9,563 nt of DNA from Acetobacteraceae bacterium (GTDB lineage: Bacteria > Pseudomonadota > Alphaproteobacteria > Acetobacterales > Acetobacteraceae): assembly GCA_027323595.1 (NCBI GenBank), contig DAHWBL010000487.1, forward strand, positions 1 through 9,563, written 5' to 3'. This document shows, in pieces, positions 8,306 to 9,563 of this stretch. A model generated the notes under the pieces. It made no database searches and was not told the DNA's origin. It worked only from the letters and a program-made list of their open reading frames with translations. Position numbers and translations under genes: made by a program. Every line of letters starts with the position of its first letter. Positions within the stretch are counted from its first letter, which is position 1.

Positions 8306-8309
8306 TCCT
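8306..8309 (-). promoter_or_regulatory. Possible ribosome binding site for a non-standard cydD start
   Basis: On the - strand AGGA is followed after 8 nt by ATT at 8297. The spacing is normal for translation initiation and is the main local argument for an ATT start of cydD. Confidence 0.35.
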
Positions 8310-8311
8310 GC

Positions 8312-8319
8312 TATATGAT
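8312..8319. promoter_or_regulatory. Probable -10 region(s) of divergent cydA and cydD promoters
   Basis: On the + strand TATATG (8312-8317) or TATGAT (8314-8319) is a good -10 for cydA, with the palindrome lying where the -35 should be. That -35 is poor, which would fit a promoter dependent on an activator. On the - strand the same bases read CATATAGC, giving TATAGC as a possible cydD -10, with TGCCAC 17 nt upstream. If that is used, the cydD transcript would start close to 8305 and be almost leaderless. Confidence 0.3.
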
Positions 8320-8330
8320 GCGCGGCATCA
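8316..8330. promoter_or_regulatory. Second inverted repeat near the cydA transcription start
   Basis: TGATGC (8316-8321) and GCATCA (8325-8330) are perfect 6-bp arms around GCG. The position, just after the likely cydA -10, would suit a repressor site or a small leader hairpin. The half-site spacing is wrong for FNR. Confidence 0.3.
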
Positions 8331-8365
8331 GGGTGGCATGATCCTTCGCCCGGCCGTGACGGAGC

Positions 8366-8370
8366 AGGAG
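8366..8370 (+). promoter_or_regulatory. Ribosome binding site of cydA
   Basis: AGGAG lies 6 nt before ATG 8377 and touches the in-frame ATG at 8371; a second GGAG at 8361-8364 is 6 nt before 8371. In-frame ATGs occur at 8371, 8377 and 8383. I choose 8377 (MDMSVVELSRLQF), but 8371 is possible. Confidence 0.65.
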
Positions 8371-8376
8371 ATGATC

Positions 8377-9563
8377 ATGGACATGAGCGTTGTCGAGCTG
8401 TCCAGGCTGCAATTCGCGCTGACCGCGATGTATCATTTTCTGTTCGTGCCGCTGACGCTTGGGCTGTCCTTCATGCTGGTGATCATGGAGAGCCTGTGGG
8501 TGATGACCCGCCGGCCGGTGTGGCGCACCATCACCCGGTTCTGGGGGATGATTTTCGGCATCAATTTCGTGCTCGGCGTGGCCACCGGCCTGACCATGGA
8601 GTTCGAGTTCGGCACCAACTGGTCGTACTATTCCCATTACGTGGGCGATATCTTCGGCGCGCCGCTGGCGATCGAGGGGCTGATGGCGTTCTTCCTTGAA
8701 GCCACCTTCGTCGGGCTGATGTTCTTCGGTTGGGAGAAATTGTCGCGCCAGGCGCATCTGTTCGTCACCTTCATGGTCGCACTTGGCTCCAACCTGTCGG
8801 CGCTGTGGATTCTGGTGGCCAATGGCTGGATGCAGAATCCGGTCGGCGCGGCGTTCAACCCGCAGACCATGCGCATGGAGGTGACCAGCTTCGAGAAGGT
8901 GCTGTTCAACCCGGTGGCGCAGGCGAAATTCGTGCACACCGTCTCGGCCGGATATCTGACAGCGGCGACCTTCGTGTTCGGCATTTCCGCGCTGTACATG
9001 CTGCGTGGAAAATGGCCGGAGGTGGCGAAGCGTTCGATGACGGTGGCGGCCTCGTTCGGGTTGGCGGCTGCCTTGTCGGTGGTCGTGCTGGGTGACGAAT
9101 CGGGGTATGCGCTCACCGACAACCAGAAGATGAAGCTCGCCGCGTTGGAGGCGATGTGGCAGACCGAGCCGGCGCCGGCCGGGCTCACGCTGGTCGGTTT
9201 TCCCTCGGTCGCCGATCGCACCACCTATGGCGCCATCAAGCTGCCCTATGTGCTGGGGCTGATCGCCACGCGCAGCTTCAACACGCAGGTCGAGGGCATT
9301 CTGCCGCTGGTGGCCAAGGCGCAGACGCGCATCGAGAGCGGCATGATCGCCTATGACGCGGTCGAGCAGCTCAAGGCCGATCCGACCGACCGGGTGGCGA
9401 TGGCGATTTTTGAAACCCATCGCGCCGATCTGGGCTATGGGTTGTTGCTGAAGCGATATATCGCCGATCCGCGGCGCGCCGATGCCGCCACCATCCAGCG
9501 CGCGGCGTGGGACACGGTGCCGAACGTGCCGGTGATGTTCGTGCTGTTTCGCGCCATGGCCGG
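8377..9563 (+). CDS. cydA: Cytochrome bd ubiquinol oxidase subunit I (cut by window end)
   Basis: CydA is the haem-carrying subunit of the inner-membrane bd-type quinol oxidase, which reduces oxygen to water with high affinity and generates proton motive force without pumping. The first 395 residues are present of roughly 520; there is no stop before the window end. The sequence follows E. coli CydA almost without gaps: ELSRLQFALTAMYHFLFVPL, then GTNWSYYSHYVGDIFGAPL. Ligands can be placed one residue later than in E. coli: His20 (E. coli His19), Glu100 and Glu108 (Glu99/Glu107 on the proton/oxygen path), His187 in KFVHTV (His186) and Met394 in FRAM (Met393), the last two being the haem b558 ligands. 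Q-loop residues Lys253 and Glu258 (KLAALEAMW) used in quinol binding are present. It therefore looks functional and closer to true CydA than to a cyanide-insensitive CioA. The rest of the Q-loop, and cydB, would be downstream. It is divergent from cydDC, whose product its assembly needs. Confidence 0.97.
   Translation, partial: MDMSVVELSRLQFALTAMYHFLFVPLTLGLSFMLVIMESLWVMTRRPVWRTITRFWGMIFGINFVLGVATGLTMEFEFGTNWSYYSHYVGDIFGAPLAIEGLMAFFLEATFVGLMFFGWEKLSRQAHLFVTFMVALGSNLSALWILVANGWMQNPVGAAFNPQTMRMEVTSFEKVLFNPVAQAKFVHTVSAGYLTAATFVFGISALYMLRGKWPEVAKRSMTVAASFGLAAALSVVVLGDESGYALTDNQKMKLAALEAMWQTEPAPAGLTLVGFPSVADRTTYGAIKLPYVLGLIATRSFNTQVEGILPLVAKAQTRIESGMIAYDAVEQLKADPTDRVAMAIFETHRADLGYGLLLKRYIADPRRADAATIQRAAWDTVPNVPVMFVLFRAMA

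Noticed and set aside
8289..8330. FNR box in the cydD-cydA gap
   Set aside because: No TTGAT-N4-ATCAA pattern is present. The two inverted repeats have different half-sites or spacing.
8311..9420. 369-codon open frame on the - strand opposite cydA
   Set aside because: cydA matches E. coli CydA nearly residue by residue on the + strand; the antisense frame has only shadow composition.

Overview
The window is GC-rich (GC-rich third codon positions throughout) and reads as a chromosomal core region of an alphaproteobacterium. The GrpE/DnaK/DnaJ sequences and the E. coli-like cytochrome bd genes fit Rhodospirillales, possibly Acetobacteraceae, but the family-level placement is an inference. There is no tRNA, rRNA, CRISPR array, insertion sequence or phage gene. 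It holds seven protein genes, two of them cut by the window ends, and no gene-free stretch longer than about 150 bp.

Left part (1-1097): the C-terminal half of an LrgB/YohK-type membrane protein ends at 318. A 149-bp gap follows with a 15-bp tandem repeat. Then comes a 209-aa protein of unknown function with an alanine-rich coiled coil, an AT-hook-like RRRGRPPKL motif and a Trp-rich C-terminal tail.

Middle part (1154-5036): a complete Hsp70 chaperone set on the + strand, grpE-dnaK-dnaJ. GrpE is the nucleotide exchange factor, DnaK the ATPase that holds substrate, and DnaJ the J-domain co-chaperone that delivers substrate and triggers hydrolysis. A strong GNRA-loop hairpin sits between dnaK and dnaJ. 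I see no hrcA gene and no CIRCE operator, so control is probably by a heat-shock sigma factor or a regulator encoded elsewhere.

Right part (5044-9563): cydC and cydD on the - strand, overlapping by 4 bp and converging on dnaJ with a 7-bp gap. They encode the two halves of the CydDC ABC transporter, which exports cysteine/glutathione and is needed to assemble cytochrome bd. Divergent from cydD is cydA, subunit I of the bd quinol oxidase, cut by the window end after residue 395. An AT-rich 79-bp region between cydD and cydA carries a perfect 17-bp palindrome, a second inverted repeat and probable overlapping promoters. The cydD reading frame has no ATG, GTG or TTG codon before its conserved N-terminal membrane segment. 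An ATT codon inside the palindrome, with a well-placed AGGA upstream, is the best visible start.

I found no clearly new multi-gene system. The points most worth following are the divergent cyd control region with the odd cydD start, and the AT-hook/coiled-coil gene next to the chaperone genes.
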